Positions 63,256 to 64,000 of a stretch of 64,000 nt of DNA are shown in pieces. This DNA comes from Peronospora farinosa. Lineage: Eukaryota; Oomycota; Peronosporomycetes; Peronosporales; Peronosporaceae. The stretch lies in the NCBI GenBank assembly GCA_947646735.1, contig CANTFK010000809.1, positions 78,410-142,409 on the forward strand. The letters run 5' to 3'. The notes under the pieces were generated by a model. The model saw nothing but the letters and a program-made list of their open reading frames with translations. It made no database searches and was not told the origin of the DNA. Numbering within the stretch: position 1 is the first letter of the stretch; each line of letters begins with the position of its first letter. The translations under genes were made by a program, and so were the position numbers.

Positions 63256-64000
63256 CGTCGAGGTCGGCCCAAACCGTGTCAGAAGAATATGAAGAATGTG
63301 TATTTCGTCGGTTTGGGGCTAGTGAGGCAATCCGACACGACAGGTAACCTAGTTTCATGCCCGATTTCTTTCGCGCCTTTAACCGCATGATTGGACAGAA
63401 ACAGCGGGCTACTATGGCCTACCGGCCACAGGACAACCGAACAGCGGCAAGGATGATGCAGACTATCACCCGATCTATCATGTGTCGGAGATGGACCAGA
63501 AAGAATAGGATGCGTATGCAGAGAGGCTTGCATTTACGTTAAACATGGCACAGTACCGGGTCCGAAAAGAGACTCTGTTCTACCTAGTGCACGGTTGGGA
63601 TGCACGAAGTACTTTGGAAGCCACTATACCGTTTAGCAGTACCAAGCAGCGTGACTGTGAACCCCGCTAGTGACGATATGGCGTGAAGCGACAGTATCGT
63701 CGGGTGAGGGAACAAGTTAACGAATTATTGCGATGGGTGATGGAAGGCCGGGACCAGGATAACAACAACGATGTGATTAATAGCACAGTTGAGGAGTGTG
63801 GTTGTATCTGGACCGGGTCAAAGAGAGCTATGCCCGAGAATTGGCTTACCTTTGACATGGACCATTCAGAGTACGGGAATTGGTGGGTGACCATGCAGCT
63901 TGCCTGGAAATCAGTGGAACAGATCATCGTATATACTTGTTGGTACACATTTCGAAGTTAAAGTTAGTCCATCAACACCCCGACAGACATATACGGTGCT
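63256..64000 (+). pseudogene. Element D integrase core and C-terminal part, relic (continues past window)
   Basis: It reads EEYEECVFRRFGASEAIRHD, then a stop, then FFRAFNRMIGQKQRATMAYR, with Ala in place of the catalytic Glu region (NRTAARMMQ against GTAERMVQ in element C). It continues with FYLVHGWDARSTLEAT and, in other frames, YLDRVKESYA and HISKLK-like remnants. It matches element C Pol from about 36700 to 37410. Confidence 0.82.

Larger units (their letters stand above)
54503..64000 (+). mobile_element. Element D: C-type Gypsy relic, interrupted by element E
   Basis: It has a C-type primer site and gag start (54503), then a large deletion, then RNase H, archaeal RNase H and integrase pieces to 56438. 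The integrase resumes at 63256, after element E, and runs to the window end. Many stops and shifts are present. The right end lies outside the window. Confidence 0.82.

Overview
The window reads as nuclear DNA of an oomycete, most likely a Phytophthora-like or downy-mildew member of the Peronosporales. The first 18.6 kb holds tightly packed protein genes with few, short introns. These include two large proteins that join a START-like region, an atypical FYVE-type zinc finger and a GAF domain, an architecture I associate with oomycetes. The remaining 45 kb is a nested retrotransposon island whose Gypsy and Copia families resemble those of oomycetes. I could not assign a species.

Host gene block (1-18600). 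Going left to right: FYVE/GAF protein 1 (+); a WDR3/Utp12 small-subunit processome WD40 protein with one homopolymer frameshift (+); a two-exon phytanoyl-CoA dioxygenase-like enzyme (+); FYVE/GAF protein 2, a paralogue of protein 1 (+); a two-exon MON2-like endosome/Golgi trafficking scaffold (-); and an aquaglyceroporin (-). They do not form one pathway.

Transposon island (19176-64000). A 5'-truncated LINE fragment and LTR relics come first. Element A (22095-27032, minus strand) is a 5'-truncated Gypsy element. It is an inverted near-duplicate of the 3' part of element B (43692-51803, plus strand). Between them lies element C (28851-41077, plus strand), a long Gypsy element with nearly identical 1.14-kb LTRs, a classical RNase H that has lost active-site residues, and a second archaeal-type RNase H. 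Element C sits inside a minus-strand Copia element. A separate plus-strand Copia fragment lies next to element B. Right of B is a decayed C-type relic, followed by element D, also C-type and running off the window end. Element D is interrupted by element E (56439-63250, minus strand), a decayed Gypsy element with a clean 5-bp target duplication.

The main novelty is at the 3' ends of these Gypsy elements. Each family has an open frame on the opposite strand between or over the end of pol and the 3' LTR. In C it encodes a 541-residue coiled-coil-containing protein that may begin inside the LTR. A diverged relic next to B encodes a recognisable homologue of the same antisense protein, so it appears to be a real accessory gene and not a chance frame. 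A second DNA-level signal is a very high density of short perfect hairpins through elements A, B and E, in LTRs and coding sequence alike.
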